Positions 1 through 8,046 of a DNA stretch of 37,757 nucleotides are shown piece after piece. A model generated the notes under the pieces. That model worked only from the letters and a program-made list of their open reading frames with translations. It was not told the origin of the DNA and did not search any database. The position numbers and the translations under genes are program-made. Positions within the stretch are counted from its first letter, which is position 1; every line of letters starts with the position of its first letter. Location: contig BQJF01000041.1 of NCBI GenBank assembly GCA_021604565.1, positions 1 through 37,757 of the forward strand. The letters run 5' to 3'. This DNA is from Minwuia thermotolerans. GTDB lineage: Bacteria > Pseudomonadota > Alphaproteobacteria > Minwuiales > Minwuiaceae.

Positions 1-4
1 CCAG

Positions 5-754
5 ATGAAGGTACTCGTCGCTGTCAAGCGCGTGGTCGACTACAACGTGAAGGTGCGGGTGAAAGCCGACCAGAGCGGTGTCGATCTCGCCAATGTCAAG
101 ATGTCCATGAACCCGTTCGACGAGATCGCGGTCGAGGAAGCAGTGCGGCTGAAGGAAGCCGGCACCGCGACCGAGGTCATTGCGGTCTCCATCGGCGTTC
201 AGCAGGCGCAGGAAACCATCCGTACCGCGCTTGCCATGGGTGCTGATCGCGGCATCCTCATCAAGTCCGACGAAGAAGTGCAGCCGCTGGCCGTGGCCAA
301 GCTGCTGAAGGCTGTCTGCGAGGAAGAGAAGCCTGACCTGGTGATCCTGGGCAAGCAGGCGATTGATGACGACTCCAACCAGACCGGCCAGATGCTGTCG
401 GCGCTGCTGGGCTGGAGCCAGGGCACCTTTGCCTCCGAAGTGAAGATCGACGGCGACCATGCCAACGTGACGCGCGAAGTCGATGGCGGCCTGATGACGG
501 TCAAGGTGAAGATGCCGATGATCGTCACCACGGACCTGCGCCTGAACGAACCGCGCTATGCCAGCCTGCCGAACATCATGAAGGCGAAGAAGAAGCCGAT
601 CGACATGAAGGACGCGGCTGATCTGGGCGTCGATATCGCGCCACGCCTGACGACCGTCAAGGTTACCGAGCCGCCGAAGCGTCAGGGCGGCATCAAGGTC
701 GAGAGCATCGCGCAGCTGGTCGACAAGCTGAAGAACGAAGCGGGGGTGATCTGA
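5..754 (+). CDS. etfB: Electron transfer flavoprotein beta subunit
   Basis: This 249-residue protein has the usual length of EtfB and the family opening [14 protein letters not shown], followed by the conserved segment [17 protein letters not shown]. EtfB pairs with EtfA in the cytoplasm. The heterodimer carries FAD and AMP and takes electrons from acyl-CoA dehydrogenases to ETF:quinone oxidoreductase. The start lies four bases inside the window, so the ribosome binding site cannot be seen, but the N-terminus is intact. The stop overlaps the etfA start by one base (TGATG), indicating one operon with coupled translation. Family assignment is secure. Which dehydrogenases feed it is unknown, although the CoA-ligase operon further right is a possible source. 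Confidence 0.97.
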   Translation: MKVLVAVKRVVDYNVKVRVKADQSGVDLANVKMSMNPFDEIAVEEAVRLKEAGTATEVIAVSIGVQQAQETIRTALAMGADRGILIKSDEEVQPLAVAKLLKAVCEEEKPDLVILGKQAIDDDSNQTGQMLSALLGWSQGTFASEVKIDGDHANVTREVDGGLMTVKVKMPMIVTTDLRLNEPRYASLPNIMKAKKKPIDMKDAADLGVDIAPRLTTVKVTEPPKRQGGIKVESIAQLVDKLKNEAGVI

Positions 755-1683
755 TGGGCATTCTGGTAGTTGCAGATCATGACAATGCGGCACTGAACCC
801 GGCGACCCTGTCGGCAGTGACCGCGGCAACCGAAATGGGCGGCGACGTGCATGTGCTGGTCGCGGGCAGCGGTGCCGGCGCCGTGGCAGCGGAGGCCGCG
901 AAGGTCGCCGGTGTCGCCAAGGTGCTGCACGCCGACGGCGCGCATCTGGAGCATCAGCTGGCAGAGCCGGTGGCGGCCCTGATCGCCGGTCTTGCAGGCG
1001 ATTACAGCCACATCGTTGCCGCCGCCACGACCTCCACCAAGAACATCTTCCCGCGCGTCGCGGCCCTGCTGGACACCCAGCAGATCTCCGAGATCATCGC
1101 GGTGGAGAGCGCCGATACCTTCGTGCGCCCGATCTATGCCGGCAACGCCCTGGCGACCGTGCAGTCGAGTGACGAGACCAGGGTCATCACCGTGCGCCCG
1201 ACCAATTTCGCCAAGGCGGAAGCGGAAGGCGGCTCGGCCGATGTCTCGGAAGTGGGCGCAGGCGAGGACTCGGGTCTTTCGAGCTATGTCGGGGCCGAGC
1301 TTTCCAAGTCGGATCGCCCGGAACTGGCTGCGGCGAAGATCGTCATCTCCGGCGGCCGCGGCATGCAGAACGGCGACAACTTCGAGATGCTCTACAAGGT
1401 GGCCGACAAGCTGGGCGCCGCCGTCGGTGCCAGCCGCGCCGCAGTGGACGCCGGATTCGTGCCCAACGACATGCAGGTCGGTCAGACCGGCAAGGTCGTG
1501 GCACCCGAGCTTTATGTCGCCGTGGGTATTTCCGGTGCCATCCAGCATCTGGCCGGCATGAAGGACTCCAAGGTCATCGTCGCCATCAACAAGGATGAGG
1601 AAGCACCGATCTTCCAGGTTGCCGACTACGGCCTGGTGGCCGACCTCTTCCAGGCGGTGCCGGAGCTCGAGCAGGCCCTCTGA
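754..1683 (+). CDS. etfA: Electron transfer flavoprotein alpha subunit
   Basis: This 309-residue protein has the normal EtfA length. The C-terminal FAD-binding domain is clear: VISGGRGM near residue 194, then [20 protein letters not shown], then the [13 protein letters not shown] loop, and the ending [15 protein letters not shown], all of which contact FAD in the family. The N-terminal half is the alpha/beta domain that meets EtfB. The gene follows etfB with a one-base overlap and ends just before a strong hairpin with a T-run, so etfBA looks like a complete transcription unit. Its role is electron transfer from acyl-CoA dehydrogenation to the membrane quinone pool. Confidence 0.97.
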   Translation: MGILVVADHDNAALNPATLSAVTAATEMGGDVHVLVAGSGAGAVAAEAAKVAGVAKVLHADGAHLEHQLAEPVAALIAGLAGDYSHIVAAATTSTKNIFPRVAALLDTQQISEIIAVESADTFVRPIYAGNALATVQSSDETRVITVRPTNFAKAEAEGGSADVSEVGAGEDSGLSSYVGAELSKSDRPELAAAKIVISGGRGMQNGDNFEMLYKVADKLGAAVGASRAAVDAGFVPNDMQVGQTGKVVAPELYVAVGISGAIQHLAGMKDSKVIVAINKDEEAPIFQVADYGLVADLFQAVPELEQAL

Positions 1684-1695
1684 TCCAACGACGAC

Positions 1696-1738
1696 CGGGT
1701 CGGCATGTTGCGCATGCCGCTGTGTGCCGACCCGTTTT
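1696..1738 (+). terminator. Intrinsic terminator after etfA
   Basis: A perfect 10-bp stem, CGGGTCGGCA at 1696-1705 with its complement TGCCGACCCG at 1725-1734, encloses a 19-nt loop and is followed directly by TTTTCCCTTT. It begins 13 bases after the etfA stop. Its position between etfA and the downstream dehydrogenase suggests that gene has a separate promoter or depends on read-through. Confidence 0.75.
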
Positions 1739-1758
1739 CCCTTTCCAGTTCCTGACAG

Positions 1759-2661
1759 ATGGATGACAGCCGGATGAGTGACTCCTTTGAAATCCGCTCG
1801 GTCGGTGTGATCGGCGCTGGCCAGATGGGCAACGGCATCGCGCATGTCTGTGCCCTTGCAGGCTATGACGTGATCATGAACGACATCAGTCAGGACCGGC
1901 TGGATGAAGCGATGGAGACCATCGACGGCAACCTGGCGCGCCAGGCCGGTCGTGGCCGCATCTCCGAAGATGATCGCCAGTCCACCCTGCGCCGCATCGT
2001 CCCTTCGACGGATCTCGCCCTGGTCGGCAAGTCCGATCTGGTGATCGAGGCCGCGACCGAGGACGAGGCGCTGAAGAAGCTCATCTTCCAGGGCCTGACA
2101 GAGCACCTGGGCGAGCAGACGCTGATCGCCTCCAACACCTCATCGATCTCCATCACCCGTCTGGCCGCCACGACCGACCGGCCGGAGCGGTTCATGGGCA
2201 TGCATTTCATGAACCCGGTGCCGGCGATGAAGCTGGTGGAACTGATTCGCGGCATCGCGACGGAAGACGCGACCTTCAACGCAGTGCGCGAGGTCGTCGT
2301 TCGCCTGGACAAGACCGCGACTGCGGCGGAAGACTTCCCGGCCTTCATCGTCAACCGCATCCTGCTGCCGATGGTCAATGAGGCCGTCTACACGCTGTAC
2401 GAAGGTGTCGGCTCCGTCGATGCCATCGACACGGCCATGAAGCTGGGCGCGAACCACCCGATGGGGCCGCTGGAACTGGCCGACTTCATCGGACTGGATA
2501 CCTGCCTTGCCGTCATGCAGGTGCTCTATGACGGGCTGGCCGATTCCAAGTACCGTCCGTGCCCGCTGCTGGTGAAGTACGTCGAGGCCGGCTGGCTCGG
2601 CAAGAAGACCAACCGCGGCTTCTACGACTACCGCGGCGACGTCCCCGTCCCGACCCGGTAA
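1759..2661 (+). CDS. hbd: 3-hydroxyacyl-CoA (3-hydroxybutyryl-CoA) dehydrogenase
   Basis: This 300-residue cytoplasmic enzyme oxidises (S)-3-hydroxyacyl-CoA with NAD+, or does the reverse. The N-terminal Rossmann motif is VGVIGAGQMGNGIAHVCALAGY (GxGxxG). The substrate and catalytic region contains NTSSISITRLA and MHFMNPVPAMKLVELI, with the catalytic His and the following Glu. The C-terminal dimerisation domain contains NRILLPMVNEAVYTLYEGV and NHPMGPLELADFIGLD. Length fits short single-domain Hbd/PaaH proteins rather than FadB fusions. ATG at 1759 and ATG at 1774 (MSDSFEIRS) are both possible, neither with a strong ribosome binding site. It lies next to etfBA, consistent with beta-oxidation or butanoate metabolism, and a bidirectional hairpin follows it. 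Confidence 0.93.
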   Translation: MDDSRMSDSFEIRSVGVIGAGQMGNGIAHVCALAGYDVIMNDISQDRLDEAMETIDGNLARQAGRGRISEDDRQSTLRRIVPSTDLALVGKSDLVIEAATEDEALKKLIFQGLTEHLGEQTLIASNTSSISITRLAATTDRPERFMGMHFMNPVPAMKLVELIRGIATEDATFNAVREVVVRLDKTATAAEDFPAFIVNRILLPMVNEAVYTLYEGVGSVDAIDTAMKLGANHPMGPLELADFIGLDTCLAVMQVLYDGLADSKYRPCPLLVKYVEAGWLGKKTNRGFYDYRGDVPVPTR

Positions 2662-2692
2662 CGCCCGATAACAGAATTGCCCGAACAAGAAA

Positions 2693-2730
2693 GGGGCAGC
2701 CCGGCCGACACGGCCAGGCTGCCCCTTTTT
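2693..2730. terminator. Bidirectional intrinsic terminator between convergent genes
   Basis: GGGGCAGCC at 2693-2701 pairs with GGCTGCCCC at 2717-2725. An inner GGCC/GGCC stem (2703-2706 with 2712-2715) lies beyond one mismatch. TTTTT follows on the + strand, and a short A-rich stretch before the left arm gives a T-rich tail on the - strand. It sits between the stops of the + strand dehydrogenase (2661) and the - strand binding protein (2778), so it can serve both. Confidence 0.85.
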
Positions 2731-2777
2731 CATTGATCGCCGACCCGCCCCAGGAGAAGCGCGGGTCGACAGTCGTC

Positions 2778-3860
2778 CTACTGCGGGACGCTGCCCTCGA
2801 TCCCCTCGACATAGAAGTTCATGCCCAGCAGGTCGCCGTCAGGGGCGGTCTCGCCTGCCTTCAGCCAGACAGATCCATCCTGACGGTTCAGCGGACCGGT
2901 GAAGGGATGCAGGGTGCCGGCAGCGATGGCCTTGCGGGCTGCCTCTGCCTCTGCCACCACGTCGGCAGGCAGATTGGCGTTGTAGGGGGCCAGCGCAACC
3001 ATGCCGGTGCTGAAACCGCCCCAGGTGTCTTCCGACTTCCACTCACCATCCAGCGCCGCCTTGACGCGGGCGACGTAATAGGGGGTCCAGTTGTCGATGA
3101 TCGCGGTCATCTGGGCCGTGGGGCCGAAGCGGGACATGTCGGAAGCCTGACCGAAGGCGCGGATGCCTGCATCTTCCGCGATCTTCATCGCTGCCGGCGA
3201 ATCCGTGTGCTGCATCAGGATGTCAGCGCCCTGGTCGATCAGGGCCCGTGCGGCGTCGGCTTCCTTGCCCGGATCGAACCAGGTGTTCACCCAGATCACC
3301 TTGAACTGCACCTCGGGATTGACGCTGCGCGCCGCCAGGAAGGCCGCGTTGATGCCGCGCACCACTTCCGGGATCGGGAAGGAAGCGACATAGCCGACCG
3401 TGTTCGTTGTGGTCATCCGACCGGCGATCAGGCCCAGAATGTGACGTCCCTCGTAGAAGCGGGAGGAATAGGTGGCGACATTGCCCGCACGCTTGAAGCC
3501 GGTGGCGTGTTCGAACTTCACCTTGCCGAAGGTCTTGGCCACCTTCACCGTCGGGTTCATGAAGCCGAACGATGTGGTGAAGACCATGTCGTTGCCGTTC
3601 TGGGCCAGTTGACGGATCACGCGCTCCGCATCGGGGCCGTCGGAAACGCTCTCGACGAAGCTGGTCTCGACCCGGTCACCGAAGGCTTCCTCGATTGCCT
3701 TGCGGCCCTCATCATGCTCGTAGCTCCAGCCGAGATCGCCAACCGGACAGCAGTAGACGAAGCCGATCTTCAGCTTCTCCTCCGCCTTGGCCACGCCGCC
3801 GATTGCCAGAGCCGCGACCGCTGCCGCGATCCCGACCGTCATCGTCCTGAACAGTTTCAT
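2778..3860 (-). CDS. BMP-family ABC transporter substrate-binding protein
   Basis: This is a 360-residue periplasmic binding protein of the Bmp/Med/PnrA family, which binds purine nucleosides, urate or similar bases. From the preferred start (MKLFRTMTVG) there is a signal peptide ending near AKA|EEKL at residue 26. The mature part has KIGFVYCCPVGDLGWSYEHDEGR, VFTTSFGFMNP, NTVGYVASFPIPEVVRGINAF-like segments and QHTDSPAAMKIAEDAG, all typical of alphaproteobacterial BMP proteins. An upstream ATG at 3890 would add ten residues before the signal peptide. The 3860 ATG is preferred because AGGGG precedes it. No ABC permease or ATPase gene is adjacent, so its transporter lies elsewhere or it works alone. 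The ligand cannot be told from the sequence. Confidence 0.9.
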   Translation of the reverse strand: MKLFRTMTVGIAAAVAALAIGGVAKAEEKLKIGFVYCCPVGDLGWSYEHDEGRKAIEEAFGDRVETSFVESVSDGPDAERVIRQLAQNGNDMVFTTSFGFMNPTVKVAKTFGKVKFEHATGFKRAGNVATYSSRFYEGRHILGLIAGRMTTTNTVGYVASFPIPEVVRGINAAFLAARSVNPEVQFKVIWVNTWFDPGKEADAARALIDQGADILMQHTDSPAAMKIAEDAGIRAFGQASDMSRFGPTAQMTAIIDNWTPYYVARVKAALDGEWKSEDTWGGFSTGMVALAPYNANLPADVVAEAEAARKAIAAGTLHPFTGPLNRQDGSVWLKAGETAPDGDLLGMNFYVEGIEGSVPQ

Positions 3861-3988
3861 GCCTTGATACCCCTGTAACTTGCCTGACACTCAGGTAGCA
3901 CCAGATGGTCGTCACGTCACGACCCGCATTGCCCGACACCGGGTGATCAGCGATAAGGTCAGCAGAAACTTCAACAGGAGGGACGACC

Positions 3989-4456
3989 ATGGCAGGCAAG
4001 ATCGACGCACGGCTGAAGGAACTGGGGATCGAGCTGCCGCAGGCAGCATCACCCGCGGCAAACTATGTGCCCTATGCTGTCAGCGGCAATCTGGTCTTCG
4101 TCGCCGGGCAGGTCCCGTTCTGGAACGGCGAACTGAAGTATATCGGTCGCCTGGGCGACGATACCGACATCGAGACCGGACAGGCGGCGGCCCGCACCTG
4201 CGCCCTGAACATCATCGCCCAGGTACGTGCGGCCTGCGGCGGTGATCTGGACCGCGTGAAGCGGATCGTGAAGATCGGCGTCTTTATCAACTCGACACCG
4301 GAATTCAACAAGCAGCCGGTCGTGGCAAACGGCGCATCCGACCTGCTGGTGGAGATCTTCGGTGACGCCGGGCGTCACGCCCGGTTCGCTGTCGGCAGCA
4401 ACGTCCTGCCCATGGGCGTCGCAGTCGAGATCGATGCGGTCGTGGAAATTGAATGA
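3989..4456 (+). CDS. RidA/YjgF/UK114-family protein
   Basis: This 155-residue protein matches the RidA family, whose founding members hydrolyse reactive enamine/imine intermediates from PLP enzymes; many paralogues have unknown or other deaminase roles. Family features include VSGNLVFVAGQVPFWNGEL near residues 31-49, the alternating helix ARTCALNIIAQVRAA, and the ending ARFAVGSNVLPMGVAVEIDAVVEIE, where Arg132 occupies the substrate-carboxylate position. It is longer than the roughly 128-residue archetype, mainly at the N-terminus, and belongs to the longer subgroup. A strong ribosome binding site (AGGAGGG) fixes the start. The stop overlaps the next start as ATGA, so it is cotranscribed with the phosphodiesterase gene. 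Confidence 0.92.
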   Translation: MAGKIDARLKELGIELPQAASPAANYVPYAVSGNLVFVAGQVPFWNGELKYIGRLGDDTDIETGQAAARTCALNIIAQVRAACGGDLDRVKRIVKIGVFINSTPEFNKQPVVANGASDLLVEIFGDAGRHARFAVGSNVLPMGVAVEIDAVVEIE

Positions 4457-5175
4457 ACCCTGCTGACTGGCTGACGACCCGTCCCCTGGCCCATCGCGGC
4501 CTGCACCATCCCGGCAGTTCGTGTCCCGAGAACAGCATGGCCGCCCTGGCGGCAGCGCGACGGGCCGGGTTCGGCGCGGAAATCGATGTGCAACTGTCCG
4601 CTGACGGTGAGGTCATGGTGTTCCATGACCGGCGGCTGCTGCGCCTGACAGGTGTGCGGGGGCGGCTTGCCGACCGGCGCGCAGGAGACCTGTCCCGCCT
4701 ACGACTGAAGGGTGGCCAACAAACCATTCCGATCCTGCGACAGGTGCTGCGGGCATTCAGCGACCTGCCCCTGCTGATCGAACTGAAGATGGCGGAGGAT
4801 GGCCGCACCGATCTCGCCCCGGCGGTGGCCGACCTGCTGGCCGGACACCCGGGTCCCGTGGCCGTGCAGAGCTTCGATCCGGCACTTGTGGGCTGGTTTG
4901 CTGAGAACCGTCCAACGGTCCGCCGTGGGCTCATCGCCTATCAGAACCGCAACTTCGGCCACAAGGTCGTGGAACCACGGTTCCGGCCGGAATTCCTGGA
5001 GCTGGCGCAGCCCGATTTCCTCGCCTGGGATGTGCACAGCCTTCCGGTCACCTCTCGGCTGACCGGCAACCTGCCGGTTCTCACATGGACCGTCCGTAGC
5101 CTGCGTGATCGCCGCCGGGCCGCGCAGCACGCAACCAACATCATCTTCGAGGGCTGGCAGCCGCGTCATCCGTGA
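4453..5175 (+). CDS. Glycerophosphodiester phosphodiesterase family protein
   Basis: This 240-residue TIM-barrel enzyme hydrolyses glycerophosphodiesters to glycerol 3-phosphate and an alcohol. Catalytic and metal residues are visible: His14-Arg15-Gly16 (PLAHRGLHH), Glu26-Asn27 (PENSMAA), Glu43 and Asp45 (GAEIDVQLSADG), and His58-Asp59 (MVFHD). No signal peptide is seen, so a cytoplasmic role in phospholipid headgroup turnover is likely. It overlaps the RidA-like gene by four bases (ATGA). Its last 35 bases overlap the end of the oppositely oriented nucleotidyltransferase-like gene. Confidence 0.92.
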   Translation: MNPADWLTTRPLAHRGLHHPGSSCPENSMAALAAARRAGFGAEIDVQLSADGEVMVFHDRRLLRLTGVRGRLADRRAGDLSRLRLKGGQQTIPILRQVLRAFSDLPLLIELKMAEDGRTDLAPAVADLLAGHPGPVAVQSFDPALVGWFAENRPTVRRGLIAYQNRNFGHKVVEPRFRPEFLELAQPDFLAWDVHSLPVTSRLTGNLPVLTWTVRSLRDRRRAAQHATNIIFEGWQPRHP

Positions 5176-5815
5176 CCACCAGTTCCAGTCGCGGCCACAT
5201 ATCGAGCCAGCCTTTCGAGCGGACTCGCGAAAGATATGTCTGCCGCTTCCTGAGTCCTGCCTCCGTGGGGGCCACCCGCAGGGCGAACAGATCGGCCGTG
5301 CCGAAGGGCGCGAGCAGGTCAAGCCGTCCGTCAGCCGACTGCCGCACCCCGATCGCCGTCGCGGTTTCCAGCCAGCAGGACATGGCATGCAGGGTGCTCC
5401 CATAGGGCGGATCACCGTTGCCGACATGCATCCGCGCCTGATTGCGCACAGACCAGGGCTGACCGGGCATGGCCAGGGAGAGCCAGGTCTGCAGCCTGTC
5501 TTCCCTGACGCGCGAGAGATCATCCGGGTCGAAGAAGAGCACGTCGATATCGTTCAGCGGGGTCGGTTCCGTCCGGCCATGCAGGTGATCCCAGACCAGG
5601 TTCCGGACAAATCCGGCGCCAATGGCCCAGTCAGGCAGATCAAGCATCCGCGCCGCAGCAATCATGTCCATGTGCCAGTCACTGCGCTGCAGCAGGCCGA
5701 AGATCCGGCGCTGCCGTTCGCGTTCCGCCGGGTCGGTCAGGTGAACATCCGACGCTGGCGGCGACGGCGGGCGAGAAGCAGGATCACGAGCGCCGGAACA
5801 CCGGCCACCAGCCAT
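5141..5815 (-). CDS. Nucleotidyltransferase-like protein (DUF925/NTP_transf_6 type)
   Basis: The protein has the family core WAIGAGFVRNLVWDHLHG followed by LNDIDVLFFD, whose Asp-Ile-Asp pair (D89 and D91 counted from 5815) matches the metal-binding motif of nucleotidyltransferase folds. The later part, with SATAIGV-like and FGTADLFALRV segments, also fits this family of about 190 residues. Substrate is unknown. The start is uncertain. ATG at 5815 gives 224 residues but overlaps the upstream membrane-protein gene by 79 bases, has no ribosome binding site and adds a low-complexity head. The next ATG at 5671 would cut off a conserved helix. A CTG at 5740 overlapping the upstream TGA stop (CTGA) would give the family-like length. 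Confidence 0.75.
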   Translation of the reverse strand: MAGGRCSGARDPASRPPSPPASDVHLTDPAERERQRRIFGLLQRSDWHMDMIAAARMLDLPDWAIGAGFVRNLVWDHLHGRTEPTPLNDIDVLFFDPDDLSRVREDRLQTWLSLAMPGQPWSVRNQARMHVGNGDPPYGSTLHAMSCWLETATAIGVRQSADGRLDLLAPFGTADLFALRVAPTEAGLRKRQTYLSRVRSKGWLDMWPRLELVVTDDAAASPRR

Positions 5816-6045
5816 GCGGGCCAGAGCAGGATGGTCAGCAGGATCGGATCGAACAGGAAGGGATGGACGTAACGCTCCAGCCCCACCTGAACCAGGCCGA
5901 TGCTTTCGCGATCAATCTCCGCCCAGACATCGCCTACGGCCAGCGAAACCCACTCCCCGGCCTGCACCGACGTCAGTATCTCCGCCCCCAGCGCGGCAAT
6001 CGCCAGGAACAGCAGCAGATAGCCGATGATGCGCAGGAGAATCAT
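5737..6045 (-). CDS. Small two-helix membrane protein, hypothetical
   Basis: This 102-residue protein has a hydrophobic helix at about residues 4-22 (LLRIIGYLLLFLAIAALG) and a second at about 66-91 (DPILLTILLWPAW onward), followed by a basic RRRRQRR tail. The middle loop contains SLAVGDVWAEIDRESIGLVQ and ERYVHPFLFDP. The pattern is familiar from small uncharacterised inner-membrane proteins of alphaproteobacteria, and I know of no function for it. Basic residues after helix 2 favour a cytoplasmic C-terminus. It is divergent from purD across about 146 bases and lies directly upstream of, and overlapping, the nucleotidyltransferase-like gene, suggesting one transcript. Confidence 0.75.
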   Translation of the reverse strand: MILLRIIGYLLLFLAIAALGAEILTSVQAGEWVSLAVGDVWAEIDRESIGLVQVGLERYVHPFLFDPILLTILLWPAWLVAGVPALVILLLARRRRQRRMFT

Positions 6046-6191
6046 GGTTTACGGTCCACCAGTTGAGGCGGCTACATTCGCAACTGCACAGCCTGTCGTC
6101 AACGCGACGCCGCCGCAGGTTGCCACATGCCGGGCAGGCACGTATGAGCAGGGTCGTAACCTGACAGGTGCCACAGGCGGAGTCTCTGGAA

Positions 6192-7481
6192 ATGGATGTT
6201 CTGGTAATCGGGTCGGGCGGCAGGGAACATGCGCTCTGCTGGAAGCTCGCGTCTTCCCCCCTGCTGCGCAACCTCTATTGCGCGCCCGGCAATGGTGGCA
6301 TCGCGCAGGAAGCCGAGTGCGTCGACCTGGACATCGCTGACCATGATGCGGTGATCGCGTTCTGTCAGGACCGGATGATCGAACTGGTGGTGGTGGGACC
6401 GGAAGCCCCGCTGGTGGACGGTCTGGTGGATGCGCTGGAGGCAGCGGGAATCAGGGCTTTCGGCCCCCGCGCCAACGCGGCTCAGCTGGAGGGGTCGAAG
6501 GGTTTCACCAAGGACCTCTGCGCGCGCTACAACATACCGACAGGGGCCTATGGCCGCTTCCGCGATGCGGCATCGGCCCGAGCCTACGTCGCGGAGCATG
6601 GCGCGCCCATTGTCGTGAAGGCCGATGGTCTGGCCGCAGGCAAGGGCGTGACGGTGGCAATGACCGTCGATGAAGCCAATACCGCCATCGACGATGCCTT
6701 CGGCGGGCGTTTCGGCGCCGCCGGCGCGGAAGTCGTGGTCGAGGAGTTCCTGGAGGGCGAGGAAGCCAGCTTCTTCGTTCTGACCGACGGGGTGAATGCC
6801 CTGCCGCTGGCCACGGCACAGGACCACAAGGCCGTCGGCGAAGGCGACACCGGCCCCAATACCGGCGGCATGGGTGCCTATTCCCCTGCACCGGTGATGA
6901 CGCCGGAAATGGTGGAGCGGACGATGGCGGAGATCATCCGCCCGACTATCGCAGGCATGGCGGCGGACGGCTGTCCGTTCCGCGGTGTCCTGTTCGCCGG
7001 GCTGATGATCACGGCGGAGGGACCGAAGCTGATCGAATACAACATCCGCTTCGGCGATCCCGAGTGTCAGGCCCTGATGGTACGCCTGCGCTCCGACCTC
7101 ATGGCCGCACTGATTGCCACCATGGACGGAGTACTCGACCGTTTCGACCTGCGCTGGCATGACGACGCGGCGCTGACCGTGGTCATGGCGACGGAGGGCT
7201 ATCCCGGCGACATGGCGAAAGGCAGTACCATAGGCGGGCTGTTCGACGCCGGTCTGGTGGATGGCGTGACGGTGTTCCATGCCGGCACCCGCGATGACGG
7301 GATGAATTTCCGCGCCAACGGCGGTCGCGTGCTTGGCGTAACGGCACTGGGCAAGACCGTGCAGCAGGCCCAGGAACGCGCCTATGACGCCGTGGATCGC
7401 ATCGAATGGCCTGAAGGCTTCTGCCGCCGCGACATCGGCTGGCGCGCGGTTGAACGGGAACAGGCGTCAAAGGAAGGCTGA
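6192..7481 (+). CDS. purD: Phosphoribosylamine--glycine ligase
   Basis: This 429-residue ATP-grasp enzyme joins 5-phosphoribosylamine and glycine to make GAR, the second step of purine synthesis, in the cytoplasm. The N-domain opens [20 protein letters not shown], and [12 protein letters not shown] follows. The ATP-grasp core has [45 protein letters not shown] and the metal-binding [13 protein letters not shown]. The ATG at 6192 is chosen because family members begin MDVLVIG or MKVLVIG and GGAG lies about nine bases upstream. A GTG at 6168 would add eight non-conserved residues. It stands alone on the + strand, with a long inverted repeat after its stop. Confidence 0.97.
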   Translation: MDVLVIGSGGREHALCWKLASSPLLRNLYCAPGNGGIAQEAECVDLDIADHDAVIAFCQDRMIELVVVGPEAPLVDGLVDALEAAGIRAFGPRANAAQLEGSKGFTKDLCARYNIPTGAYGRFRDAASARAYVAEHGAPIVVKADGLAAGKGVTVAMTVDEANTAIDDAFGGRFGAAGAEVVVEEFLEGEEASFFVLTDGVNALPLATAQDHKAVGEGDTGPNTGGMGAYSPAPVMTPEMVERTMAEIIRPTIAGMAADGCPFRGVLFAGLMITAEGPKLIEYNIRFGDPECQALMVRLRSDLMAALIATMDGVLDRFDLRWHDDAALTVVMATEGYPGDMAKGSTIGGLFDAGLVDGVTVFHAGTRDDGMNFRANGGRVLGVTALGKTVQQAQERAYDAVDRIEWPEGFCRRDIGWRAVEREQASKEG

Positions 7482-7497
7482 AGAAGACGGGACTCGA

Positions 7498-7554
7498 GCG
7501 CTGACCGTTCCTCACCTCTCCTGAGTCATTGCGCTGACCGTTCCACCCCTCTCC
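7498..7554 (+). repeat. Imperfect 24-bp tandem direct repeat
   Basis: Two near-identical units begin GCGCTGACCGTTCC at 7498-7521 and 7531-7554, 33 bases apart, differing at a few positions in the second half. The second unit runs into the left arm of the long inverted repeat. This may be a partial duplication of the repeat arm. Confidence 0.6.
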
Positions 7555-7617
7555 CCCTCCCGACCACCCATAAGGATAATCCAGTGGGTGGTCGGGAGGG
7601 GGAGAGGGGTGGAACGG
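7538..7617. repeat. 33-bp perfect inverted repeat between convergent genes
   Basis: The arm at 7538-7570 (beginning CCGTTCCACCCCTCTCCC) is perfectly complementary to the arm at 7585-7617. They flank a 14-nt spacer that itself holds GGAT/ATCC. The arms are strand-asymmetric, with pyrimidine-rich and purine-rich runs. The element lies between purD (+) and the thioesterase gene (-), where it could act as a two-way transcription barrier, but there is no T-run typical of intrinsic termination. It resembles the dispersed intergenic palindromes of GC-rich proteobacteria. No coding sequence is present. Confidence 0.9.
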
Positions 7618-7635
7618 CCCACAAACAGCCTCCCG

Positions 7636-8046
7636 CTACTTCGCCTGCAGCACCAGTTGCGTCTGGGTGACAATGGCTGCAGTGCGTCCGTCTTCGCGGC
7701 GTATGGTGGTCTGCCAGACCATGGTGGTCTTGCCCCGGTGCAACGGGATCGCGGTGGCAATCGCCTTCTGGCCTTCCGGCACCGCCGCCAGGAAATTGGT
7801 CTTGCTCTCGATCGTCGTGGTCGTGGTGCCGGGCGACAGGTTCACCACCGTGCCCACCGCGCCGACATTGTCGGCCAGCGCCATCATCGCGCCGCCGTGC
7901 AGGATTGCCGGAGTGGTGCAGAGGTCAGGGCGCACCAGCATCTCCGCCTCGATCAGGTCCGGCTCAACCTTCGTGAACACCATGCCCATGGTCTTGGACA
8001 GCGGCGTCATGCGCCCCTGCACCATCTTCAGCAGATCATCGCTCAT
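7636..8046 (-). CDS. PaaI-family hotdog thioesterase
   Basis: This 136-residue single hotdog-fold protein matches the PaaI/YbgC-like acyl-CoA thioesterases, which hydrolyse aromatic or short acyl-CoA esters. The key motif LHGGAMMALADNVGAVG (about residues 49-65) carries the conserved HGG and an acidic residue at the catalytic helix. The C-terminal strands include ATAIPLHRGKTTMVWQTTI and end with TQTQLVLQAK. Its start overlaps the stop of the RNA methyltransferase gene as ATGA, so it is translationally coupled to that gene. It is about 0.7 kb from the CoA-ligase operon on the other strand. A role in releasing CoA from stalled aryl-CoA intermediates is an inference. Confidence 0.9.
   Translation of the reverse strand: MSDDLLKMVQGRMTPLSKTMGMVFTKVEPDLIEAEMLVRPDLCTTPAILHGGAMMALADNVGAVGTVVNLSPGTTTTTIESKTNFLAAVPEGQKAIATAIPLHRGKTTMVWQTTIRREDGRTAAIVTQTQLVLQAK

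Noticed and set aside
682..2106. Open - strand frame of about 474 codons opposite etfA and the dehydrogenase
   Set aside because: Both + strand genes are clear family members; the antisense product is His/Gly/Arg-rich with no motif.
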